DNA of 64,000 nucleotides from Heterobilharzia americana (lineage: Eukaryota; Platyhelminthes; Trematoda; Strigeidida; Schistosomatidae). A model generated the notes under the pieces. That model searched no databases, was not told the DNA's origin, and saw only the letters and a program-made list of their open reading frames with translations. The translations under genes were made by a program, and so were the position numbers. Where the stretch lies: contig OX104127.1 of NCBI GenBank assembly GCA_944470555.2, forward strand, positions 115,348,741-115,412,740. The letters run 5' to 3'. This document shows positions 53,101-64,000 of this stretch, piece by piece; the stretch's first letter is position 1; each line of letters opens with the position of its first letter.

Positions 53101-56100
53101 CTTATAAGTGAGATTTTTTGGTTTAATTGCTACATTATTCCCAACCTTACTGAGAATCCTACATAGGGTTTCTCATGTTATTCCTTTACTTGGTAAAACT
53201 TTCGAGGTTTTCAATTTCTTACCTATTGTTTTATTATTATCACTGTTCTCGTTTGTAAATGCATCATACACAGTCCTCTTTCGAATAAATTTTTATGTTT
53301 GTGAATAAACTAGAAAGGGTTGGAAAGTTGTTGGGTGATATCACCTCCTTTATATGCTTCTTTCATGAAATGGGATTTCTAGCTTATCAGTCAGTCTATA
53401 TGCCTATTTGCTGAAGAATTTGACGCGACCCGTGTTATTGGATATCAGATGGGAGGGATGATCTGAAGTCTGAGTATCGGTCACAGTGTCAAGTCTGCAA
53501 GTAGATATTATTGTCTTAATCTCCACTTTACCTTCGTCTGATTTAGCATTCCTAGATAAGTCATTCTTGTTAACACCTTCCATTTTGTGTTAGTTGGATT
53601 GCATCAACTGTTCATGTATATTTGCATAATCACAAACATATATTATTCTTAGCGTATTGTATTCCACGTATGAATGGCTATTTATTCTACCGAGGTAATA
53701 TGAAATGTGTAGAACACTGCTGACCGATACGACTTTGAAGAACAACAGGCATTATTTGTCTTCCTAGGCAGGGTTGAATATTTTTTATACATTTACAAGT
53801 AACAATCACGTGGTTGTGAAGGTGAAACTGTATGGGATATGCTTTTTTTTCATTAAGGTCCAAATGCATCTGAATTTCCATCCGGTATATGGAGTTTTGA
53901 TCTGCTGCTGGGTATGAAGCATGTTTGTTGACAACACGATTTCTGTTTTCCCATAAAGGAATAAATAAACAATAAATCAACAACTTTTCTTTTTTTCTGA
54001 TTAATTTGAAGCATATTTTATTAGTGTGTTAAATAAACTACTAGTATCTAGGATGTAAGTTTGTTATAAGGTAGAAGACTATCTTTCTGACATTAATAAT
54101 AATAAACGTACGAGGAATGATCTACGCCAAAATCATAAAAATAATTCAACATTATTTTGTGTGCTTGCATAAAAGTAGATTCATTTTATCAGAATCTCAG
54201 TTCATTTGTAGTCATAAAATGATGCATGCACACACACACTACAGTTACAATTTGCATTTTCGAAAATTGTCTGCTGGGTTAACTTCGACTGAATCACCTA
54301 CCACTTTTCATACCATTTCCTGATAGCATGTGCATGAATGCGGATAAAGTGGTGAAGATGGGAAGGACAACGAAGAATAGTGAAACATTGGTAATCACCT
54401 TTTGCATAAACTTCTATTGTGACGAATATCAAAATCGTAGGCTAGCTGTCACCACTAAATAGTTAAATACATGGATTCTTATATTACAAACAGATCAGTC
54501 GAGTATTTCACTTTATTTGGGATAGATACATAACCGAATGTAGATGGTAGAGGTCATTTGTAGCTCAGAAGGATGATTTTGATAGTGTTGTGGTCACTGT
54601 ACAGGATAGTTTAATTGTGAAGCTTTCATATTCATATTAGACAATATAGTCAGTACAAACTTCAGCAGGAATTGAGCTAAGAATGGTTGGTGGTTAATGC
54701 TGAGTAAGTGATACAGGTCGGTACTAATAATTATGCTGAATTGTTACAAAGAAGATTATCAGTTCCTGGCTAGTGCATATATCAGGTGAGGTGGGAAAAG
54801 TAAAGTAGACAGACATTCCCTGTGAAGTCATCAGAATGTCTTAAACCTCCTTCTGGATATGTTATCATCCATGAAGAAGTCTTCCAGTTAAGGTTTCTAA
54901 GCGTGTTCAAAAATGTTTTCTCTACCACTTCGATATTCCGAAAATGCTGTTCGCTTAGTGATAACCAGTTGAAATATTTAGTCAACCTTTTCAAACAGCC
55001 TTTCAGGAGAACAAACATTCATCAGTGATGCATTCAGTCAGACACACACACACACATGCACACACCATAATGGAATGTCGTTTCACTGAATATCATCTGT
55101 GAATAAATAAAACTGAATAGTTGTTTGAAACAGATAAGGCATGAATGACTACTTGACAGTCATCTGAGCACTGTTCATTCTTCTCACAAACGAGCTAACT
55201 GCTTCAATAACCTGATGAGTAGTTGTTAGTGGGAAGCCGTGAACTGTCAGTGTCATAATATTTCAGAGTCAGGTGTGGCACTACAAGATAAAGATGGAAT
55301 AAGTAGTCAGGCAGAGAAGGTAGTTAGTTGTGCGTACGACGATAACACAATTCCCGGAACATGTAATTCAATTCACAGTGAATTTCTTTCATGAATGAGC
55401 CATATGCAAATTGATTTCATAGCATCCATAACATGCGTTTCGCATTTGAATTTTGTGTAGTATTCAAAATAACGAAGGCAATTCTTTAAGGCCTAAACAC
55501 AAAAGTAGGTCCATCATAAAGTGCACGTATCATTACTAGACACTGAAAACTAGTGTTGCAATTGAAAGCATGATATTTCACTGACATACAGATGACGAAC
55601 CATTCAACCTTTCGTTATAAGAATTCATTCACGTCACTTCACCCCTCCCTCTGCCCCTCCGTCTACCCCTACAATCACACCCACACCTAATATTAGATCA
55701 TGAAATGGATGACAGACAGTTGACCTGTTACAGTGTAGCAAGCAGTCCGTTAAAATAGTAATCATGATTATGGTATATATTTTTGAAAAGTAATACGATC
55801 AGTGACAATAGTCTGATGAGATCCACATTTCAACTCAATTTCCACTTTTCGGCTGACACAACACATCATACTCCTCCTTTCATGTCACTACACCGCTAAC
55901 CCACCCCTGTCAGCATCAGATTACAAATTCAACCGACGTCCAAACTACACTAGGCTACATTACCAGTCTCACTTTGAAATGGATGACACATAGTTGACGT
56001 GTTTGTGTTACGGCTCTTGATCATGGATAACCGAATCATGATGATTGTATGTGTCAAAATTGGTACACAACTTCACCCGATCTTGTCGATTGGCCTTATG

Positions 56101-56215
56101 AATGTGTATGAGATGTTGAGATTATCCTGACCGACATGCATATATGTACAGTTAAATGTTTTATTCTTTCCTCACTTCTGCCTCACCCCACCTTCTTTCT
56201 CTTACATATATCGTC
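50110..56215. other. AT-rich region, no supported gene
   Basis: Frames at 51445-51681 (+) and 54782-55018 (-) are the longest with mixed composition but have no family match or convincing splice pair. A short (AC)n run sits at about 55042-55066. Confidence 0.4.
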
Positions 56216-56235
56216 ATAAGTATACTCAATCATAG

Positions 56236-59061
56236 TGAAAATTTTTGCGAAATGAGACAATTTTATTCATCATACCGAAACAAAGGCTTGAAACGTGTAA
56301 TTTTGCACACCAAAAACTACCTCTCATCAGACAGCCTGTCAAGGTGGTTCGGTGCAATTAGGAGTGAGTTAACTGATTCGATTAACAACACGCATTTAAA
56401 AGTATCTGGTATCCCTTCGAAATAACTAACTATGCAGTCAATCAGTCGGTCATTCAGTCATCGACTGAGAATTTTGTGAACCACTGCTTTCATGATCGTT
56501 AATGTCTCCATTATTAAAACGAAACATTTGTGAGTAAAGCGCATTTCATAGGATATAGCATTATTTGTGTATAGCTTGGTGCTCGTAGCCTACTAACAGA
56601 ATCTTTATCTTGATAATATTGAGTACTATGGCAAACAGTCAGTAGTAGATGAGCAAACTCATCCAGATTGTTCTAATGTACTGACCAATGTGGTCACTTT
56701 TAATTCCGTTTACTGCTGCTTCTGACTCTTGTTTATCAGCTTGCAAACAGCTCACTGTTATAACAAATTTACAGTAATTTTGATTTTGATTTCTAGTTAA
56801 CTATACTGATATTATATCGGTCAAGTGAAATAGGGTGATAAGAGCTTGTATTTAGTATCATATTTGGAGAAAATATTTTTCAATATGCTTATAGGTTAAG
56901 ATGTGTCAGGAGGCACATTGATAAAGCAGGGAGGTGGGTAACTGAAACACACAAAGACGGCTGGATTGGAAGGAACACGTAGCTGAACAGCTTGAAACAC
57001 AGTTGCACTTTGGTGAGATCAGATGGCAGCCACTCATGTATTCATAGTCAAATGTGAGACTAACTTGCAGATTCATGTATGGAGGGAGATAACGGTATAT
57101 GTAGTGAATCGTCTGAGCTAGTGACATATACAAATTTCAACCGGTGTTATGTGTACAAGAACACTTAATTCCCACACATAGTAAACCTTTCTTTTTTATT
57201 CTAAGGGTGAGACTTGGATACCTTGTCACTTCAGTATTGTTTTTCTGTTGAACATATCCTGCAGTTAAGTATTACTTTTAACTGAATAGCTTATCAAACA
57301 GAATTTGTCACGGATAGTCAAACCAGAGTAATTCCGCATCTGTGAGATGTGGTTTGTGTACAAGGCAGGTTGAAATGGAGGATTTTCCTGGCTGTTCAAT
57401 CCCACGAGAAATATTGTCAACTGGCCTACTCATAACCGTAGATCAAGTAGGTAGTTTGCTGGAGTTGTCTGGTAAAAATTCACTCAGTAACTTCGTAATA
57501 CTATCTGCTGCTTGGTCGAGATTGACTAGTTGATGGCTTGATTAATTATTTGTTGGATAGACCATTTAACTGACTACATATACGATGTAGTCTGATTTAT
57601 GAAGTTACAAACAGAAGAGTGTTGTTAACTGGTGCGGTGATTCATTCTTTAGTTATTTCTGAGATGATGGCATCAGTAGGCAGAGCAGATTGAGAAATTT
57701 TGATTGTATTTAGTTCTATGCAATAGCCTGGCTTCAAAGTTTTGGTGAACGTCTTCACAGATGAGACTAGGCACACTACCCAAATGACCAGCTTTAACAA
57801 CGCTGCTGTGAGATGGATAGGTATGCAAACGTACTCGAGGGGACCGCATGAACTTAGGGAATACAATTATTTTAATAAGACAGTAGACAGAATTACCATT
57901 TACACGTTTAGTCACTTCATGTTACAGTGTCTGGGAAATTCGCTGGTAGTCATATGAAGGAAAAGGAAGTTGTGGCAACGGAAAATTACAAGTATCATGA
58001 CAACAACTGATATCCGTTACACAGGGGGTGGCTATCACGCCCTATGGGCATGGTGGATAATGCCTTGGTGTTTGATGTACTGGGTATTGTGTTCGAGCGT
58101 CAGTGGGGACAACAAGATTCACTGAGGTGCACGTACATCCACCTCGTCAATCTCAAATAGAACAAAACGCGTGTCGATTGCTAGTCACCAATATAAATAG
58201 AAGGCAGATTTTAGTTTGCTGTTTATATTTCTTGTTTTTGATTTCACTGGCCAGTTCCTTTTCATTCTTGAAATACATACGTGGATCAAGGTGGTGCTGA
58301 AAGTTTCGTGATTTACTTCTTAAGTATTGCGATTGCAAGTGTGTTCGAACTTCATCGTTAGGCCGCAGTGATTATTCAGACTGTGTCACATGAAGTTAGT
58401 AAGTAAGTAAGTAAGGGGAGTAGAAAATTTGTTTTTATGGAAGACGTTGACCTGCTACTGAGAGCATCATCAAGTATTCGAACCAAATCTGACATTCAGT
58501 TCACCTGCTGAATATGACTTAGCTGATTCCCGTAAAGTCATTTGTTAGAGCTATTGACTACATAACTGGAAATATTAACTTTCAATATAATTTAATCTTC
58601 AAAACAGATTGTGCATAGAGAGTGTTTTTCTGGCTTTCTTTTGGAGTATTCTGTTAAGTAACACTTGGTTACAATAAACAACCTATGAAGTCAGTGTTTA
58701 GGTGAAAGTAGAAATATACGGATCAGATTTACACTGTGACCACTATACCCGGAAATAAACATGAGAAGGGAATCTTCAGGAAGTCACGAATTTAGATTTC
58801 TTTTTCGTTAGCATTCAAGATCAAGGTGCATCTAATATTCTTATAACAAATAATGTTCCCTCACATTTCTGAATATGTCACTCTGTTAGACATTGATAGA
58901 GGCTTTTACTATAACGTAAGTTATCGTATGTGTTTACCTACAACATCTGACTGTCAGTGTGTGTGTCCACTCAAATCAACAGGTTTGTATTTTATATATC
59001 AACCAGTTTCATATTGATCTATTATATCACTTAAATGTATTAGAACAAGTCAATTATAGCA

Positions 59062-59103
<42 letters not shown>

Positions 59104-60408
59104 GTTTGATAAGGAAATGACCTCGAAATTTAGTGAGATGTCCACCTTTCACTCCAGTCGCTTCAGGAAGTTGAAGATGATTAGTAACGCTTCGCCTTTC
59201 GCATGAAATATTCAGTTAATAACGCATGTCAAGTTGTGAAAGGACTTTTTATTAACTTGACTAGATTGAGAACACTAAGGCTATGAATCTGGTTTCATTT
59301 GAAGCGGTTCGTTTGCTGCTGGTAGTCTCAATTTCAATTTCAGTATCACATTGATTAGAAATGAAATGGTTTACATGTTTTTTTCAAGTTGACAAAAGAT
59401 ATTGGTTGTCAGATAAAATAAAATAATTATTTCTTTATTGAATTTGTTGAAGTGAATGAATGAATGAAGTAAGAAGAGTAGTTCATCAGGCCCAATGTTC
59501 ACAGGAAAAGTTAAAGAACATTAGAATGCAGTAATTTAAGCAGTGAATGAAGTCAATGTTTAGTGAAGTACAAAAGATTAAAATAATATGGAATGCATAA
59601 ACTGGTGAAGATTTGAAGTTACATGTAAAAGGTGATTAGAATTCAAGTAGTGAAGATAAGTGTTCTAGGTGGATATTTAAATAAGAAAGAGTATGGAGTG
59701 CTAATATTAACGATTGGTGTTTAATAAAAATTGTTAGGTACCTTTTACTGAATATGGATGAAACATCAGCATACAAAGTCACCTGAAGAAAGATAATAGG
59801 AAGGAGAGATTTCTATTATTATGGTTTCATTTTCAATAGCTATACAATTGTATTTGCATCTGTTTATCATTGATGGGGAGCAACTGAGTAATGATTTTGT
59901 AATTTAGGGAACTGCTAATGAAGAAGATGAATAGTTTGTAAGGAGATAGGTGGAGTGTGACGTAAAGGTGGAGATGGGTAATAATTAGCAGATATTAAAG
60001 TGTCAATGGAAAATACAATCAACCATAGTGCCCAAGTTTTACTCCTTTAGATAGATATGAAAGTAATTTGATGAAATTGAAAGTGATATAAGCGGAAATA
60101 CATCTATGGACTGTTGTGGAATAATCTTCAGCTTCCTTTCTTGTTAGGTGGTCAATCCTTTGGAAAGAGGAGAGGTGGTAAGAAAACTGAAGATATATTA
60201 CAACCCGAAATTGTTTGTAAAATACAATAGTTCAAATTCATTTACTGTGGACTTGATTATTCCACACCGTTCTACACAGACATCAACTATCTTTCCCACC
60301 AACTCTCACTCAATCAGAGTTTATGTATTTTTGTTGAAAGTTGGGAATAAATGGACCAATTGTGAAGAGTTTCATGAATATCGAGTGCTTCATAAAGTTG
60401 AATCATAG
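56236..60408 (+). CDS. Candidate gene, 3' part: four exons, unknown family
   Basis: Exons proposed from splice sites: about 56236-56401, 57327-57446 (120 nt), 57727-57945 (219 nt) and the terminal 60148-60408. The last three junctions are all phase 0: donors GTATCT (56402), GTAGGT (57447), GTAGTC (57946); acceptors AACCAG (57326), GCAATAG (57726), TTGTTAG (60147). Encoded pieces include FCEMRQFYSSYRNKGLKRVI, then a Cys-containing segment CGLCTRQVEMEDFPGC, then VNVFTDETRHTTQMTSFNNA and RWIGMQTYSRGPHELREYNY, then LKIYYNPKLFVKYNSSNSFT and SIRVYVFLLKVGNKWTNCEE. The stop is at 60406-60408 and AATAAA at about 60537. I do not recognise the protein. Upstream exons were not found. The terminal exon is the best supported part because a duplicate exists at 46.9 kb. 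Confidence 0.4.
58000..58195 (+). mobile_element. SM-alpha-type SINE, ribozyme partly deleted
   Basis: Head with AATGCCTTGGTGTTTGATG and B box GTGTTCGAGCGTC (58090-58102), GGGGACAACAAGATTCACTG, ACGTACATCC, then CAAATAGAACAAAACGCGTG and TTGCTAGTCACCA. The order is that of SM-alpha. It lies within intron 57946-60147 of the candidate gene. Confidence 0.7.
58134..58180 (+). ncRNA. Hammerhead relic
   Basis: Stem II region TCTCAAATAGAAC and AAAAC remain, but the CTGANGAG segment reads CTCGTCAA and the 3' stem I strand is largely deleted. Inactive. Confidence 0.55.
58396..58416. repeat. (GTAA)n microsatellite
   Basis: About five AGTA units in a row. Confidence 0.85.
59061..59103. repeat. (ATT)n microsatellite
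   Basis: About fourteen uninterrupted ATT units. Confidence 0.93.
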
Positions 60409-60660
60409 TTGAGCAATCTGGTCTTCAGTATGCATGTAAAATTCGCTTTGCAATTCAAACTACTCATGAGTAGGCAATGAGTTTGACAGAATTCGAATGG
60501 ATTTCATAATTTTGATAACTTCGTGTTTGCTAATGAATAAAGTCTTTGAACAGATTTCGGATTTCAATTGGGACTCTAACATTTTGAGACAAATTAGGAG
60601 ACAGTATGCAGATGTCAGATGATATGTCTAGTAGAGTATAACGGTCTACGAAATTATACA
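60130..60660 (+). repeat. Duplicated block, copy 2 (with intact terminal exon)
   Basis: Near-identical to 46905-47510. It covers the terminal exon, its roughly 130-nt 3' UTR and AATAAA, with similarity resuming at 60606 after different spacers. The copies are 13.2 kb apart in the same orientation. Confidence 0.85.
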
Positions 60661-60664
60661 GATG

Positions 60665-63600
60665 AAAGTGAACTCATTGCAAAACACTATTTCAGATCAT
60701 TTAGCTTCTGGTTCATGAGCCAGATACTAATCGACTCCATTTCAGTTAACAGTTGATGAGTTCATGCGTTATTACACGAAGTCTGAATCTAGTGGTCACT
60801 CTGAGCTTTTCTGAAGGTGAGTATCATAGGAATGAAGTTGGGAGTAACCGAAACCTTGTTTCATTCACTATTGTATCTCACTATTTCCACATCTTTTTGA
60901 CTAGCCACGTTTATTTTCAGTTTGCTGAATAACGAAAGGAACAATTTAAGTTAACCTGTAAGTGGATGGGAAAAGAAGCATAGATCTAAGAATAAATTTA
61001 TCCCAGAAGGTAGAACGGAATTTGTAATCTGTAAAAGGAAGAAATGGTGTGTTAGGAAATCCAAGTAGTAATTGCTTGCATATTGTATATGTTGCTTAAA
61101 TTAGAGAATATCACAAGAGATTGAAAGAGTTTGATTGCCAACAAGTTTAACTGAATAATAAATATCAAGAAATCCTGCAAACTGTGAGTTTTTTTCTGGA
61201 ACACATCCAATATTTTGGATGGATTCATTGCGGAAAGTGAAGTTAAAGATTTTTCATGAACGATGATCAAACTAATGATACTCTGAGCAATCACTTGGAT
61301 TCAGTCTATTCATTTTGAGCAAATTCTGAACTTTCATAATGTATAAAATGCTCTATTTTGAAGGCGAACTCTTATTTTAATTATAATATGACATTTCAAT
61401 GAAATACTTTACACTTCCTTGAAGCTTCATTCTTAGATGGTAGTCAGACGAAGATGAAGAGATCTCAGACGTTTTCAAATGAATTATAATGTCGTGTCAC
61501 TCTCTACTTGTGAATACTCCAATGAGACAGACTTCATGCGATGGGGATAGGATATGGCACAGCTGTACATCATCATCATCATTTTGGTCATCACATTTCT
61601 TACCAGAAAACCTACTTGAAATCAATGTGAAGAAAAAGCAATGGAAATAGTGGTACTGTTGGTGTTAAAGGTTGTGGAAGGGTAGGAGAGGGAAAGAACT
61701 AGGTAAAGTATCAAGGGTATGAAAAAGGTGTGTTCATTTTCGCATTAGTGAGTATATCTTAGCCACCGTAATATATTTCGAACCTTATCACCTTAAGGCT
61801 TAAACCTTCGATTAATGTTCTCTTTAGCTCTGAACAGATAACTTATTTCACAAATATCAGTGAATAAAGACCCTATCAACTATTTTGTTGTCTTGACGAG
61901 AAAATAAAGGACTTCACTGATCCCATTTCTGATGTAAGTGTCACAGCGTATAAGGAACAACTGATAGGCGTGTATGGCAGAAGAGGCATCTAGGCAGCTA
62001 GACAGATTTTACAACTCTCTATTCTATAATCTGCGAACACTTATGTGAAAATTAATATTTTGACCTTATTAGGAGTAAATACTCTGGCCTATGGAAGACT
62101 ACGTGTGATTACATCACACAGACAGTATTGAGAAAAGACGAACAATCTGAAATGTTAATCTGTTTGATATTTGTATGAATGATGTATGATTTATGATTAT
62201 GCTGTCGCATAAAATGAAGCACTGAAAATATGATCAACTACACACACATGCTGATTAATTTCTGTCTGTATCGTTTACCACATAGGAAGATTTTCACAGA
62301 TACACATACGCATACGCATATACACCATAACCCTAACTTCTTGCATATTCAACACTTCTATTCAATGTTACTTAAACGTAACAAAATTGTGGTAATCAAG
62401 ATAAGGAGATAAATCTAACAGTTGTCATTCTGCTTTGTTGTAGGTGTCGTTGTATTTCACTCATCTCTATATCAAACATTATTTCTAATGTCAGTAAAGA
62501 AATTTTTACAATCCACTTTTAGGCAGGCAGAGTGAGTGATAGGAGAGAGGGATTCCTTTTCATACTTCAAATTTCAATGACTTGACATTGAAGCTTTTTC
62601 TTAAAAACTGTTTCTCACACTTTGCATTTCCCGTACCGACGAATAAATGGCATAGAATGAGTGTCATTCGCTTTTCTTTAAAAATGTCTAATATCCTGAA
62701 TATGATAGACATATTAATTATCAGAGAGTATTTTCTATGGTTGACGTATTTTATATTTTAATGTGAATAGGATTCTTTGATAAAGAAATAGATTAAGGGG
62801 GAAGTAATTCGAATGATGAAAAAATTGACAGCTATTGAAATGTAACTGAAAACTGTACTACGAATATGGAGTTTTAGTGCAATTATATTTAACCTGGTTA
62901 CTGAAAGAGATCTTCACACACTTAAGAGAGAAAGAGTTGTACGTCATGACAACAATAATAATATTGAGACTAGCTAGCAACTACTCCCATATTCAAATGT
63001 TTATTTGATATTTATATGAATGTGAGGAATAAATTCTACTCGAAATGTCATCTAGTAAATGATACTGTGTCACTGTGTGCTGTATCAAATAAACAATCTA
63101 AAATGGAATTCCAATCCACTACAATATACAAATTTCTCTCTTGTATTAACAACTACCTGTTGACTGGTTGGCTCAAAATTACTGTCAAGATGTTTTACAC
63201 TGAGAATAAATATCGATTAATTAGCACATGCTTTTGAGCGTTGAGTTTGCTGACACTGAATTAGTCTGAAATTGCTTTCAAATAGGTCTATCATCTCAAA
63301 ACAAGTAGTTTTTTGACATTCATATTGAGATCTGTTGCTAATCTGTACGGTTTTCTCGGTGTCAGTATGTGGGAATAAGTTTTAGCTTATCGTAGAGAAA
63401 ATCTATGAATATTTGGTTGTTGGTGCCTTCATTGCATGTCTACGACATTTTCCATTTGTTCCTTTCTAATTTAAGATTTATCTCATTGTGAACTGAAGCA
63501 TCTTGAACAGATGAATCTTTAGTTCATATAATCTAACTGATAATAACTTGAAAGAATGATAACAATTGCAACACGTGTTTCCAACAGAAGTTTGCTTCCA

Positions 63601-64000
63601 CTTCAAAAACAATACCTTGTTGACTATGTCTTCTAGTACTACACAAGTGACCAGACGGTGTCTAATGTAGCACGTCGCTGATGACGAGAATGAGGAACTC
63701 TGAACTGAACCGTTTGATGAACTTCCACCAATAAAGTCTAGTAAAAGCCTCAAATTATCTTCAGTGTGGCTTGTTGACTGAGATAGTAGTCAGTTTACTA
63801 TGCCTGTTTACACTATACACTATTAATATTTGTAATCATCGACTTCATCAATCTTTCATTCAACGCCTACGACAGCTTTTAGTTATCACTCAAACTATAT
63901 TTAAGCCCAAATCTAATCTGTTGCTTTTCTCTTCATTGATGATAAAAGCAGATTAAATTGAATTCCTATGATTTATTCTCTATCTCACCAGAGTTTCCGT
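60665..64000. other. AT-rich region, unassigned
   Basis: Frames such as 61052-61294 (-), 63016-63237 (+) and 63478-63753 (-) show no domain or convincing splice context. A CA/CG-type short repeat lies near 62300-62325. Nothing else seen. Confidence 0.45.

Noticed and set aside
53108..53308. Hydrophobic 66-codon frame resembling a membrane protein
   Set aside because: T-rich DNA gives Leu/Phe-rich translation by chance; no homologue recognised and no splice context.
57642..57915. Two minus-strand frames over 57.6-57.9 kb
   Set aside because: Antisense to the plus-strand candidate exon, which has better splice boundaries.

Overview
The window looks like a blood-fluke (Schistosoma, Platyhelminthes) chromosome segment. 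It is AT-rich and intron-rich. It carries one recognisable host gene with tiny 5' introns followed by very large repeat-filled 3' introns. Its repeats are the set known from schistosomes: tRNA-like SINEs of the SM-alpha type with hammerhead ribozyme cores, RTE-clade and CR1-like non-LTR elements, a Penelope-like element, and a gypsy element of the CsRn1 type. The species cannot be fixed from sequence alone.

Region by region. 1138-15548 (+) is a complete adenylosuccinate synthetase gene with seven exons, about 433 codons. Introns 1-3 are 34, 36 and 35 nt; introns 4-6 are about 6.0, 3.2 and 3.8 kb. Intron 4 holds a CR1-like remnant, a tRNA-like SINE and the 5' half of an RTE-type element. Intron 5 holds hammerhead-bearing and tRNA-like SINEs. 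Intron 6 holds an antisense Penelope-like element (RT plus GIY-YIG). 16.8-17.6 kb is SINE and RTE debris. 17666-22721 (-) is a young gypsy/CsRn1-type LTR retrotransposon: its 250-bp LTRs differ at one base, the PBS matches tRNA-Trp, Gag has a CHCC knuckle, and a textbook -1 frameshift signal joins gag and pol. Pol is broken by three one-base losses. 23.4-26.7 kb is a nearly full-length but decayed SR2-like RTE element.

27-34 kb is AT-rich with a possible minus-strand exon (28.8 kb), a head-to-head SM-alpha pair (29.6-30.2 kb) and an SM-alpha hammerhead framed by inverted repeats (32.9 kb). 34.85-38.45 kb is a decayed full-length copy of the same RTE family found in intron 4. 40.6-41.6 kb is a 5'-truncated copy of the SR2-like element. 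42-64 kb is mostly unassigned AT-rich DNA with microsatellites. It also contains a block duplicated 13.2 kb apart (46.9 and 60.1 kb), whose second copy carries an open 3'-terminal exon with acceptor, stop and poly(A) signal. Together with phase-0 candidate exons at 56.2, 57.3 and 57.7 kb it suggests an unrecognised plus-strand gene.

Only the synthetase gene is a securely functional protein gene. It acts in purine nucleotide synthesis (IMP to AMP branch). Everything else firmly recognised is mobile DNA. No CRISPR, rRNA or standard tRNA gene was seen.
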